DNA from: Pelecanus crispus
Lineage: Eukaryota; Chordata; Aves; Pelecaniformes; Pelecanidae
Length of the DNA: 64,000 bases
Direction: 5' to 3'
NCBI RefSeq assembly: GCF_030463565.1
Contig: NC_134662.1
Coordinates: 4,503,001 to 4,567,000 of the forward strand
The translations under genes were made by a program, and so were the position numbers. The notes beneath the pieces were generated by a model. That model saw nothing but the letters and a program-made list of their open reading frames with translations, did not search any database and was not told the origin of the DNA. The first letter of the stretch is position 1. Every line of letters starts with the position of its first letter. Positions 10,125 through 23,000 of this stretch are shown one piece after another.

Positions 10125-13100
10125 TCAGGGCGGCCGGGGCTGGGGGCAGTGCCGGGCTGCCTCCCGCACCAGCCGGTCTTCGCGGGGCGTCCATGGCCGG
10201 GCATAGCCGTCCTCCTGCAGCAGGATGCGGTTGAGCGTGCGCTCGTAGTTGACGTGCCGCCGCGCCATGAGCAGGTACTCGCCGCCCTCCCGGAGCGGGG
10301 GGCAACCGCAGGTGTTGGGCACCCACACGTACTCCCGGGACACCAGCGGGAAGCGGTGCCGATACAGCGTTTTCACCTCCACCTCGTAGCGTGTCTCCTG
10401 CCCTACCAAGCGCCGCACCAGGATCCGGCCCTGGAAGACTGTGGGGCGAGTGTGGGGGTCCCTGAACCGGGCACATCCCCCCAGCATCGCCCCGAGCCCC
10501 TTCCCGTCCCCAGCGCTCACCGAAGTCGCTCTGGCAGAAGTGCCGGATGCGCTGGGAGCGTCCCTTGGCCGGGCGGCACCTCCCGCATCGCCCTGCAGGG
10601 GCAAAGCCGCAGCGCTTTAGGGGGGAGAGGGGACACGGCACCCCCAAAACCCCTTCCTGCGGCGGGGGGAGGGGGCATGGGGGCCCATATCCCATAAGGA
10701 GTGAGAGGACACGCCAGGCTCCCAAGGGTCCCGGGGAGGGTTAAGTCAGGGGGCCCCTTTTTTAGGGTCCCCATCTCATGGAGAACCCCTGGGGCTCTCC
10801 AGAACCCTCCCCGCAGCAGAGCCCAGGGCTGCGGGGGGCTGTGGGGACCCCCATGGGGGAGCAGGCACCTGCGGCAGCCCCGGCCCCGCTCCGGCCAGGG
10901 GGGCTTCTCGGTGGCGGCTCCGTGGCAAAGCCCCCAGGCTGGGGTGGCGGCGGGGGGGCCGGGGTGACCAGGGGCTCCCAGGGCGGGGGGCTGCCGGCCC
11001 CCCGGGGCTGGGGCTGCCGCAGGGGGCTGGCGTTGCCACGGCCGGGCTGGGGGTGCCCGCGGGGCAGCCAGAACTCGTACTCGATGCCGGGGTTGGGCTC
11101 CTGCAGCAGGACCTGCGTGGGCAGGGGCAGAGCTAAGAGGAGCGATGGGGGCCGGGGGGGCCGGCTGCCCCGTCCCCGCGTTGCCCCTGCCCTCACCATC
11201 ACGTGCAGATCCTCGGCGGTGGGCCCGGCTGCCTCCAGGCTCTCGGTGCCGTCGGGGGCCCGGGCGTAGTGCAACCGGGTGCCGGCTGCCTCGTACGGCC
11301 CCGGCCAGGCGATGGACCAGTCCCCGTTGAGCACGTAGCGCCCATCACTCGTCATCAGGGCTGCGGGAGGGAGCGTGTCCGGGGGCCGAGAGCACCACGG
11401 TCCCTGGGACCCCCACGCTGGGCTGGGCTGGGGGCAGCCCGGATGCCTGGGTCCCCACCGGAGGCCTCTCCCCGAGCGGGGAGGGCAGCGCGGGCTGGGA
11501 GAGCTGCGGTCGGGGCTCGGGAGAAATCTGCTTTCTTGCAAGAACTTGGCTTCGGTCCCAAGCTGGAGCCAAACCCTGGTGTGCAAACCCCCCCCCCCCC
11601 CCCCCCGAGCCCCCAAGCCCTGGGTCCGGCAGGGATGGGGCCCTGACTGCTTCAGGAGGGGGACTTGAGGGGGGGGGGGGGGGTCTGGGGACGGGGGTCC
11701 CGGTCCTGGTCCCGCGGTGGCTGGCCTGGCCCCACTCCAGCTCAGCCCTTCCCAAAACCCACGGCCATGGCCTCTGGAAAAGTGCCTTGAGTGCCGGCGA
11801 GTTCACTGAACCCACGATGCTCAAAAAAACCAAAAGCATCCAAGCGGGGAAACCGGCATGGCACGGCACGGCACGGCACGGCACGGCACGGCACGGCACG
11901 GCCACCCCCCGCCCTGCCCTGCCTGCACCCACGGGTGGCACCAACCAGGACCAGCTGGGATGGACTGGGACTGACTGGGACGGAGACAGGACACGTCCTA
12001 CCGAGGTAGTTGCGGCTCTTGTCCGTCACCTTGATCTGGGTGGCCCCAGCTGGGATCTTGGTCACGTTCATGTACCCAAAATAACCTGGCGGGGGGGGGG
12101 GGGGGGGGGCAGAGTCAGGGCAGAGCAGGGGCACGGCCCAGGGATGGGGGGGCCAGGGCTGGGGCGGGAGGGGACTGGGCACAGTGGAGCTCTGGGTTTG
12201 GGGCAGCCCCAGCCCCGTCCCAGGCACCAGCGGCATTAACCCCGCCGGACCCCACGTGCTGGGACATCTGGGGCACCCAGCGATGGCCCCGGGGGGCCCT
12301 GGGCTGCCATCTGGGGCTGTCTGTCCTCACAGGCATCACCGTCCCCACAGCCTGGCCCGGCACCTCATGGACACTGGATACGGAGCACGTGGACCCTGGG
12401 TGCCCTCAGGGACCTCTGAGCACCCCTGGGGACCCCGTGGAGCACAGGGGTGCCCCAGAGATCCCCCCCCCCAGCCCCCGGAGGAGCGATACCCTCTGCA
12501 ACGAGACAAAATCACCCCCTTGAGGGGCCTTCTATAAGCCCGCTGTCCCTGTCCCCGCGCGTTGGGACAGGAAGGGATCAGGGACGATGTGCCGGCGGCG
12601 ATGGGGCAGATGGAGAGGGGATGGGGTGACAGGGGACCCAGGCGATGCCTTTGGGGACACAGATGGGGGACGGGAGGACAGGGGAGCCAAGAGCCAAAGC
12701 ATTCACCCATGGAGGGGGCCGGGGCAATGGTTCATTCACCGGAGGAGGGGTCCGTGCCCTGGAAGAGCCGGTGCACGAAGAGACACGCGTCGTGGCCGCC
12801 GCCGCACTGGCCGCAGGCGTCAGGCTGCGCGCCCGAGCCCAGGATCCCGTCGCAGCCCACGCTCTGTGGGGAGCCAAGACGCGGCCTCAGGGCGGGGGGT
12901 CCCAGCTGGGGGTCCCAGGGGTCCCGGCTCCGCATGCACCCACCAGGCAGCGCCCGCCGACGCAGAGGTCCGGGGAGCCGGGGCCGCAGCGGGTGCCGTC
13001 CAGCACCCGGCCGAAGGTGTAGTAGAAGTTGTGCCCCATGGCCAGGCAGTTGAGGTCGCAGACGTTGGGGGCTGACGCAGCCGGGCAGGAAGGGAAGGGG

Positions 13101-14145
13101 GTGACGCTGGTGGCACCGGTGACCCCCGGTCAGCCCGGTGATGCCACCCCAGGACTCACCTCCATGGAAGGGCACCCAGCGGTACCGGGCTGGCGTGCCC
13201 AGGACGGGCTTGTTGTCGTAGAGGGAGCACTGCATGGCACGGAAGGGCACGGAACCGCCGGGGCAGCCCTGCGGGAGCGGCAGGATGGAGCCCCACGGGA
13301 CCACGACTGCAGCCGGCCATGCCGGTGCCGTGGCCCTCGCAACGCTCACCTGGAGCTGGCAGAGCCGGTACTGCCGCGGGTCGCCCGTGCACGGCTCCTC
13401 CTCAGCGGACCTGCGGCCACAGCGTCAGCGCGGAGGGGCCGGGGCACGGCCCCCTCGAGCACCCCCGCCTGCACCCTGCGTCCCCCACGGGGACTCTCCC
13501 TGACTCCGGAGCCAGGATGCCACTGAGCCGCCAAGCTGCAGCCGGGCTGGGAGCGATGCATCCCCATGGGAGAGCAGGAGCGGGGACCACGATGTCCCGC
13601 ATGGGGCCGCATCCTGCCAGAGCTGCACCCCAGGATGGAGGCAGCAGGGTCCGGCTCCCCCCGCCCTCCCCCCAATCCCTTCCCCTCCGAATTCAGGCTG
13701 AAATTTGGCCAGGGCACAGCGCGGTGCCCAGGGCCTGCAGGGACGCGCGCGGAGGCAGCGGCAGAGCCGTCGCACGGGGTCTGGGTGCTGCGGGGGGTTT
13801 TGGGGAGCCACGCTGCCCCGTCCCCCACTCACCGCAGGCAGCGCCGGGTGCGGAGGCCCACGCCGTCCCCGCAGGAGCTGGAGCAGGAGCTCCAGGGTCC
13901 CCAGGGCCCCCAGGCGCCCGGGGCCAGCTGCCGGCGGGGCCGAGCAGGGGCTGGGGGCTCGGGGACCCACGCCGGCGTCCCCAGGGCTGGGCCCTGCGTG
14001 GAGGAAGGTGACGGTCGGCGCCGGGGCTGGGCTGGAGCAGCCCGGGGGTGCCGCCGCGCACCCCAAACCCCTCACCTGCGCGGTGCCGACGCCGCAGCCC
14101 AGGCTGAGCCAGGCCAGGAGCAGCAGCCGCCACGGCCGCCGGTGC
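10125..14145 (-). CDS. ADAMTSL5: ADAMTS-like 5, secreted matrix glycoprotein without a protease domain (first exon unresolved)
   Basis: ADAMTSL5 is a secreted protein of the ADAMTS superfamily, reported to associate with fibrillin microfibrils. Eleven exons join in phase to 509 codons plus stop: 14076-14145, 13833-13993, 13350-13410, 13160-13268, 12944-13071, 12740-12863, 12002-12085, 11197-11360, 10869-11112, 10521-10592, 10125-10438. They encode a signal-peptide core ([10 protein letters not shown], predicted cut near GTAQ), a TSP1 repeat ([14 protein letters not shown]), the Cys-rich region ([19 protein letters not shown], then DGTRC), the spacer ([29 protein letters not shown]), a Pro-rich linker with poly-Pro runs and a C-terminal netrin module ([36 protein letters not shown]). 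Order and length fit human ADAMTSL5 (about 470-480 residues); the longer linker accounts for much of the excess. The exon at 14145 begins in mid-codon, so the ATG lies in an unidentified upstream exon. Confidence 0.9.
11588..12110. repeat. GGCAC pentanucleotide microsatellite and homopolymer C/G runs in an ADAMTSL5 intron
   Basis: The intron between exons 11197-11360 and 12002-12085 holds a 19-base C run (11588-11606), a G run near 11670-11683 and about 8.5 copies of GGCAC at 11860-11902. The next intron starts with another long G run (about 12090-12109) close to the exon 12002-12085 acceptor. Such runs are typical of avian microchromosomes and prone to assembly error. Confidence 0.85.
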
Positions 14146-15290
14146 CTGTGGGAGCGGAGACCCCTGAGCCCCCGCTGTCCCCAGGGAGCGGGGGGCTGGC
14201 AGTGGGGTGTCCCACAACCCGGCATCGGTGCCGCCACCACCGCGGCCCCCACGGGGACCCCAGCGAGGGGGAAGGAGGCGAGGCGGAGGCAAGATGAGAC
14301 ACAGCGGGAGGGTCCCCATCGCCGGCGGCACCGACCGGAGATGGGAGGTCTGGTGGCGCGCGGCAACACCGAGGGCCTCCGAGCTTGAGCGGGAGCAGGC
14401 GGGTGGGCGCAGCTGAGCGGGCGACGCCGCGTCCCCGTACATGTGCCCACGCGGTTCCCGGCTCGGGAGACGGCACCACCGCACCCACGGCCCCGCGGCG
14501 GGGAGCCGGGCTGGCCTCGCTGCCTGCTGGGACAGGACCAGACCTGCGCAGCGGGGCCATGACTCCGTGTCGCTCCCTGATCCGGATCCGGCCCTGCCGT
14601 GGGGTGAGCAGGATGGGGGGCAGATGGGGGCCCCCCCCACGCCGGGTTCCAAAGCGCCTGACCCTGGAGCACCCCAACCCACCCAGCCCAGGGGTGCAGG
14701 GGTTGCAAAGGGGGGTGCAGGGGGCCCAGCCCTGTGTCGGGGAATCCCCCCGCCGAGCCAGTTTCCTCCCACCGCGCAGCTCCCACGGGGGTCACGAGTG
14801 GCCCCGGACGCCTGGGTCCCCCCCAGCCAGGAGGGGATGGGGCGGGGGGGAGGCACCGCCTGCCTCAGTTTCCCCGCAGGAGTGGAGCTGACCCCGGTGG
14901 GGGCGTGGAAGGAGGGCGAGGGGGTTGGTTTTGGGGCTCCGCGAGGGATTAAGCAGAAATCGCGACCTTACCCGGCACCGTGGGGTCTTCCACGGGGGAC
15001 CGGACTGCCTCGAAACCCCCCCCCGGCCATGCCGCCCTTCGTCCGGGACGTCCCGGTGGTTCGGTCCCGCTCCGGCGTCTCGGTGGTGGGGAAAGGGGGG
15101 ACCCGGGACGATCGGGCATCGCCTGCGCAGCTCCGGGGAGGGGGGGGCGGGCGAGGCTTTTTCTCCCCCCCCCCGCCTTGTTTGCCTCCCGTCCCTCCCC
15201 GCCGCGTTATTAATATCCAGCCCCAAAGGTGCGCCCAGCCCTCCCCGGCCGCCCATTAACCCTTTGGGGTCCGGAGCTCCGGCGGGCGAG
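14146..15290. other. 5' flank shared by ADAMTSL5 (-) and PLK5 (+)
   Basis: GC-rich, CpG-rich divergent spacer. It should hold the unresolved first exon of ADAMTSL5 and promoters for both genes. Long stop-free frames on both strands (for example 13425-14795) reflect base composition. No TATA box or clear initiator was recognised. Confidence 0.45.
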
Positions 15291-15368
15291 GGGGGCTGGT
15301 GGGGTCCCGGGGGGGCGCAGATGCTGCGGAGCAGCATCTGCGCCCCCCCCCGGGACCCCACCAGCCCC
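15291..15368. repeat. Near-perfect inverted repeat (about 37-bp arms, 3-base loop) upstream of PLK5
   Basis: The left arm (15291-15327) and right arm (15331-15368) are reverse complements apart from a two-base difference in a G/C run and one end base. They are separated by GGA. The apex reads GCAGATGCTGC-GGA-GCAGCATCTGC. The structure starts 270 bases before the PLK5 ATG. Confidence 0.9.
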
Positions 15369-15560
15369 CGATGCTTAAAGAAAGGGGTAGACAGGACCCC
15401 CCCCTCCATCTCAGCTTGATCCAGGACCCTCCTGGCAACCCCCCACCCCCCCAGCACCCTTAGGTAGCCCCAGGCACCCGGAGCTGAAGGGGTTACGGTA
15501 TTGGGGTGCAGGGTGTCTCCTCGGGGGGTCCCCACCGCAGGGCACGGCAGAGGCGGCGGG

Positions 15561-17592
<2,032 letters not shown>

Positions 17593-20025
17593 AACAAGCA
17601 GGGTGGGACGTGACCATTACGAACGGCGCACACGCACACCAGTTTGCCCTTAGAAAACGTTAACAGGAAAAACAAAACAACCCCCAACCAAAAAAACAAA
17701 CCCAAAAGGGACCTCTCTTCCCTGCCAGCCTGGGGCGGGATGGGGACGAGGAGCTGGGGAGAAGGTGCAGCTCCGAGGTGTCTTCAGCAGCACCTCGCAC
17801 CGCCCCGCCAGCAGCAGGGCTTACTGGAGGGAGGGACAGTCAGTTGTGGCCTGGGAAGGAGGGAGAAAAGTGCGCGGTTTCCCTGTTCAGCTTCAGTTCT
17901 CTCCCTCAAGAGAAGAGGTCTGAAAGAAAACCCTGAAAGCTCAGTAAACCATAACACTTAAAAACACCCACAGCGTCAACTCAAGAGCGCCCGGCCCTGC
18001 GCAGCCGGCACCCGGGACAGACACTCGCCTACGCCTAAAACAGAGGGTGGGGACAAAAACAAGATGCTCAACGCGGCCCCAGCAAGCACCAAGGAGTTGC
18101 TTCGCTGCTTACGGACCCGTCCACGTGTCAGCGCAAGAGGGGACCAGTGAGGGAGGGTGACACTGGCCTTCCCATGTCACCAGGGGGGATCTGGGGGAAG
18201 GAGGTGACAGCAATGACTTTGTCTGCGCTTGGGGTGAGCTTTCTTCCACCGCTCTCATCGGTGGCTACGGGGAAGGAAGCCAGAGCTGCTCCGGTGACGC
18301 AGCCCAGAGAGGAGAAGCAAAGGGAACAGCCCAGCCGGGGAAGGAGCCGCAGCGCGAGACCCCGGGGAGGGACGGCAGCTCCCACGCGCAGCCCTGGCCG
18401 CGGCCGGGATGGTGGGTGTGAGCGCGGGCGCTCAGCCTCTCGCCGGCACCTTCCGTGTGCTCAAACCGCAGAAGAACTGCAGGGACCGATCCTGCAGCCC
18501 TCAAATGGCGTCATGCAGAGCAGCCGAGGCTGGAGGTGGGGTGGGGCAACAGAAAATGAGATCTGCCCTCGGTACCTCGTCGCCACAAATCCCTCATGCT
18601 TGGCGGGAGCTCACAGCTCCCCTCTCAGCTCCTCAGCTCCCCTCTGCCACCGAGGAAGCGGCCCACCTTCTACCCGCCCCGCACGCTCGCTGCTAAAAAC
18701 CTTTCCCAGCCTGCACGCGATTGCTACGCGAGCAAAACCAGGAAACAGCCTTTGCCCCTGGGGTCAGTGCTCCGTTCCGGCACCTTGGACCCACAGCCCC
18801 GCACGCATCAGCAGAGCCGCCCTCCTGCCTGCTCGGGCACGGTGGCACCAGGAGGAATGGCACCGCAGAGGCGAGCGGAGAGCAGAGGGAGGCGTGCCGT
18901 GCCATGCCACGCAGGCACCAGTTTTAGGGTTCTCAGGGACAGAGGAACAGCTGGGGGGGCAGGTGGCACAGCCCGGCTGCTCCCAAGGCTGGGCAAAGGG
19001 TTGGCCGCTGTCCCCCAGCTCGGCGCCGCACCCAGAGCCCGGCCGCTCAAGGCCTGGCACAAAGCCCACTTGCTATTTTTATCCCCGGCATCCGTGTTCT
19101 TTGAAGCTGCGTTTTTTTTTTTTCCTTTTTTCCACAGCCCTCCCCTGTCCCACCCTGGCTTAGAGGTGACAGCAATAGTAACACACCCTCCGCTGCCACG
19201 ACCTGAGCCCGGAAGGCATCGGCTGCCCTAAGACGGCCCCGGGTGAGGGGTCCCGGCAGCTCCGATACAGCCTGGGGGAAGGTACAACCTCCCGAGGACG
19301 CCTGGCAGCGCACGGGGCCCAGGCCACGCTCCCCAGACCCCCTGTTTTGGGAAGAGCTGTACTGGCCATCTCTGTCCCCCTCCCAGGCCTGCTGCCCTGG
19401 CAGGAACGTCTGAGGGGCTCAGGGCAGGACGTTCCAGTAAACGCAATGTTTTTTAAGCTCTGGGATCTCCCCATCTTTATTCCACAGCCGCCAGCTGCCC
19501 AAAAATGGGGAGAGCGTGACTCCCAACGCAGCTTCTCAGGCCGCTTGTTTCACGCTCAGAACAGTAAGCCTGCCCCGGGGCACAGAACAAGGTGGGAAAT
19601 CTCATTTCTTAAAAACAAGGGACTTTAAAACCATAAAATTTTAAAACTGAAAAAATTCAAGTTTGGCAACTCCTCTCGCCCTCCTCCCTGGCTATAAATG
19701 AGGCCATAACTCACCCTCGTGCAGAAATCAGGTTCAAAGTTCAGCCAATTTGTGTGGGCTACCGACAGCCCCGTCCCCCTCGGCGGGGGGGGACAAAGGC
19801 AATTCAACTCCCTCTGCAGAGCTGTCACTGCAGAGCCCTGGACCAGGGCTGAATCCGGCTCCTGAAGCCCGGGGTGAGCTCGGAGCAGGATCCTGGAGGA
19901 ACAGCTCCAGGTGGGGGTTGGCCCAGGATGCGTTTGGTGACAGCAGGACCGGGCGTTGCTTGGCCTGAGAGGACTGGTGCGTAGACAAAGGAGCTGGCTT
20001 GACTCAAACGGGCTGGAGCAGTTTC
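17593..20025 (-). other. Probable THOP1 3' UTR or intergenic spacer
   Basis: No coding exon was recognised on either strand. Two minus-strand AATAAA signals (17554-17559 and 19476-19481) frame it as alternative 3' UTR. It holds a T-rich run near 19109-19130 and an A-rich stretch near 19605-19660. Polo-box exons of PLK5 were looked for here and not seen. Confidence 0.5.
19476..19481 (-). terminator. THOP1: Proximal THOP1 polyadenylation signal
   Basis: The minus strand reads GGAATAAAGATG about 545 bases after the THOP1 stop codon. This is the closest canonical signal and probably the main one. Confidence 0.55.
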
Positions 20026-23000
20026 TCAGCAGGCTGAAGGCAGTGAGTTGTTCTCCACCTTCAGTCCTTTGCTGGCCAGGAAGGCGTCCTGCTTGGGCTC
20101 ACGGCCCAGGAACGTCTTCAACATGTCAGAAGCATCCAGGGAACCGCCGGGATGCAGGATGCAATTCCTGTAATCCATGCCCACCTGCAAGGAAAGAGAG
20201 ACGGGGGTACGCGTAGGACGCCCACCCTCCCACTGCCATCTCCTAGCACCTCTGGCAGGGGAGGCAGCCCTTGGCACGCACCGAGAGCCCGGCGGGGCAG
20301 GACGTCCTCCCTACCTTACAGTTCATGATCCCCTCCTGCTTGAAGCGCGTGTGGAACATATCCATGGAGTACACTTCGCTCCAGAGGTAGCCGTAGTACT
20401 GGGCGTCGTAGCCTCCGGCCAAGTGGCCAAACGTAGCGGGCATGTTTGTACCTTTGCGGCAAAGGAAGAGAAGGGGCGTTAACGGGAAAGGCTGCTGGAA
20501 CCGCTCACAGCACGGAAAAACCCCTCCGTGCTGTAAATGTGTCAGAGCAGGCACTGGGTCAGCTTGTTCACAATCCCAGGGGAAACAGGGAAGAACTTTC
20601 CAGTTATTTTTGTACGGTTTCAGCCCTGCTTTTCCCAGAGCCAGCAGAAACCATCCCCATTGAGCCAGCCTGAAGCCCCAGCCTTGAAAAGAACCTGCTG
20701 AGCCAAACTTGCAGGCAGGCCTAGAGAGACAGCGAGAGCGGGAGCCCCTGGGTACCTGGGGTGGCAGGGACGCCCAGCACCTCTTCACACAGCCGGGCAA
20801 ACACCTCCACAGGGTCGGCCTTCGTCTGGGTGTGCAGCGCCTGGTCCACCTTGGCCAGGACGATCTGACGCAAGTTGAAGAGCCCTGTTCCCAGAAGGAG
20901 GAGGCAAACTGAGCTCCCACCTCCAGACAGGAGCGTCTCCAAGGCTGGGTCGCAGCAGGGCAGGCTGGGGGGCTCTCATAGTTCTCCCCACACCCAAGTT
21001 CTGACCCGCTTCCCCAGACCAGCCCAGTTCAGCAGCGATCACTCAGGCCTAAGCCGCATCCCCTGCCTGTGGATAATCCCTGCCTTCCCCTGCACGTCTC
21101 CTCGCTGTGCCACCACCCAGCCCACTGGACCTCCTGCCACGCCACCCTCACTCTTCCCTGATTAACAGCAGGCAGATGTGGTTCCTTCCCCCGAGTCCTC
21201 TCAGTCCCCACAGGGAGCAAGACAAAGCCTTTCCTCTACCCAGCCAGGTCACTAAGGGTCCCCTTCCCCTCCCCACACACGGGGGACACCATGGCGAGGT
21301 TCTGCCCTTGCTGGGGACAGCGTGCAGCCCGCGCTCCCCTCCTGCCCCTCTTCAACAGCTCCCACTTCCCCCTGCAGGGACCCACCCGTGTTTGCCTGCC
21401 GGGATTTAATGAGCTTCTCCAGCAGCTCATCAGGGATGGGGCTTCCAGTTTTGTAGTGCCTGGACATGCGCAGCAGCGGCTCCTTCTCCCACACCCAGTT
21501 CTCCAGCATCTGTGACGGTGCCTCGACAAAGTCCCGCTCCACATGTGTCCCACTGAACATGGCAAACTCCGCCTAGAAGACACAGCAAGCTCAGAGCAGG
21601 ACGTCATTTAACCCCACAGGGGAGCACAACAGGGGAAAGGCAACAAAGCAACCCTCTGCCAGCCCAGCCAGGCCTCACCTGAGAGCAGAGCTGGTGCATG
21701 ACATGCCCAAATTCGTGGAAGTAGGTCTCCACCTCGTCATGCTGCAGCAGGGAAGGTGCATCCACCGTGGGCTTGGTGAAGTTGGCCACCATGGCAGCCA
21801 CCGAGATCTGCCGGCTGAAGTCCGGCAAGAGGCAGCCCGGCTGCAGGCCGAAGCAGGCTGCGTGCCCGTACTTCCCTTCCCTAGGCCAGGGAGAGGAGAC
21901 TGTTACACGGATCCTCCCGCACGGCCAGCCCCGAGCCACCGCGCAGGGCAGCATGGTCCTGCGCAGAGCAGAAGCTCCTGGTGACACCGCGATTGACACC
22001 AACCCCATGTTCCTGGGACAGCCCTGCCCGATCACACACCGCTCCCTCCGCACAGCCATGTGTCTGGGAGCGGGACAGCCTCTCCACTTCCCCAGGCACG
22101 TGGCAGGCTCCGCTCCCCCTGCCCTCGCCCTCTTCCCTCGCTTCACGTTGCCCAAGGCCTCACCGCGGGTACAGGTCCAGGTAGAATTTGCCGATGGTGT
22201 CCCCAGAGGAGGTGTCCTTCACTGTGTAGAGCTGGACGTCCTCGTGCCAGACCTGAGCCTTCTCTTCCAGATGGAAGGTGAGGCCCAGCAGCTCCTGGTA
22301 AATGGCCAGCAGGCCTGTAGTGACCACCTGCATGGGGAAGTACTCCTTCAGCAGATTCTGGTCCACGCTGTACTTGGTCTCCTCCACCTGGTTCATGTAA
22401 TAGCGCATGTCCCAGGCATTGATGCGGTTGTCAAACTCCAGGCCGCGCTTCTCGCATTCTTTCTTTTTCAGGTCCAGGATCACAGCCCGTTCCTTCTCCC
22501 CAAGGGGTTTCAGCTTCAGGGCCAGCTCATCTAGGAAAACCAAGGCAGGCAGGGTTAGCACCCGGGGCTGAGAGCAGCGCACCCGGCCCAGCGCGTGCCC
22601 CTGCTCTTCCCCTCCACAGCCAAGCACCATACCCAGGAACGTAGCCACTGTCTTGCTGCTTTTAGCCATGTTCATCTCCAGCACAAAGTCCGCGTGTGTG
22701 TTGAAGCCCAGGAGACTGGCTTTCTGAGCACGCAAGTCCACCAGCTCCTTGAGGATCAAGCAATTTTCCTGCAAGGTAGAGTCAGACAAAGAGTGAAGTG
22801 GGGTATGCAGGCAAGAAAGGAAGCACGAGCCCCAGTGTGGAAGGAAGCACAAATCTCAGACGAGACCCCTTCGGCCCGGACCTGAGCTGGCATCCCGTCT
22901 GGCCCTGCTGGTGAGCAGCAAGGCCCACCTACCTCTTTGCACCTGGAGTTGAACATTTCCTCCACCTTCCTCCTCGTCTCAGGCACGTAGCACTTCTTCA

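Noticed and set aside
13425-14856. 456- and 387-codon minus-strand frames over the start of ADAMTSL5
   Set aside because: They read through ADAMTSL5 introns in a mixture of frames; only the short spliced segments with TSP1 and signal-peptide features are supported.
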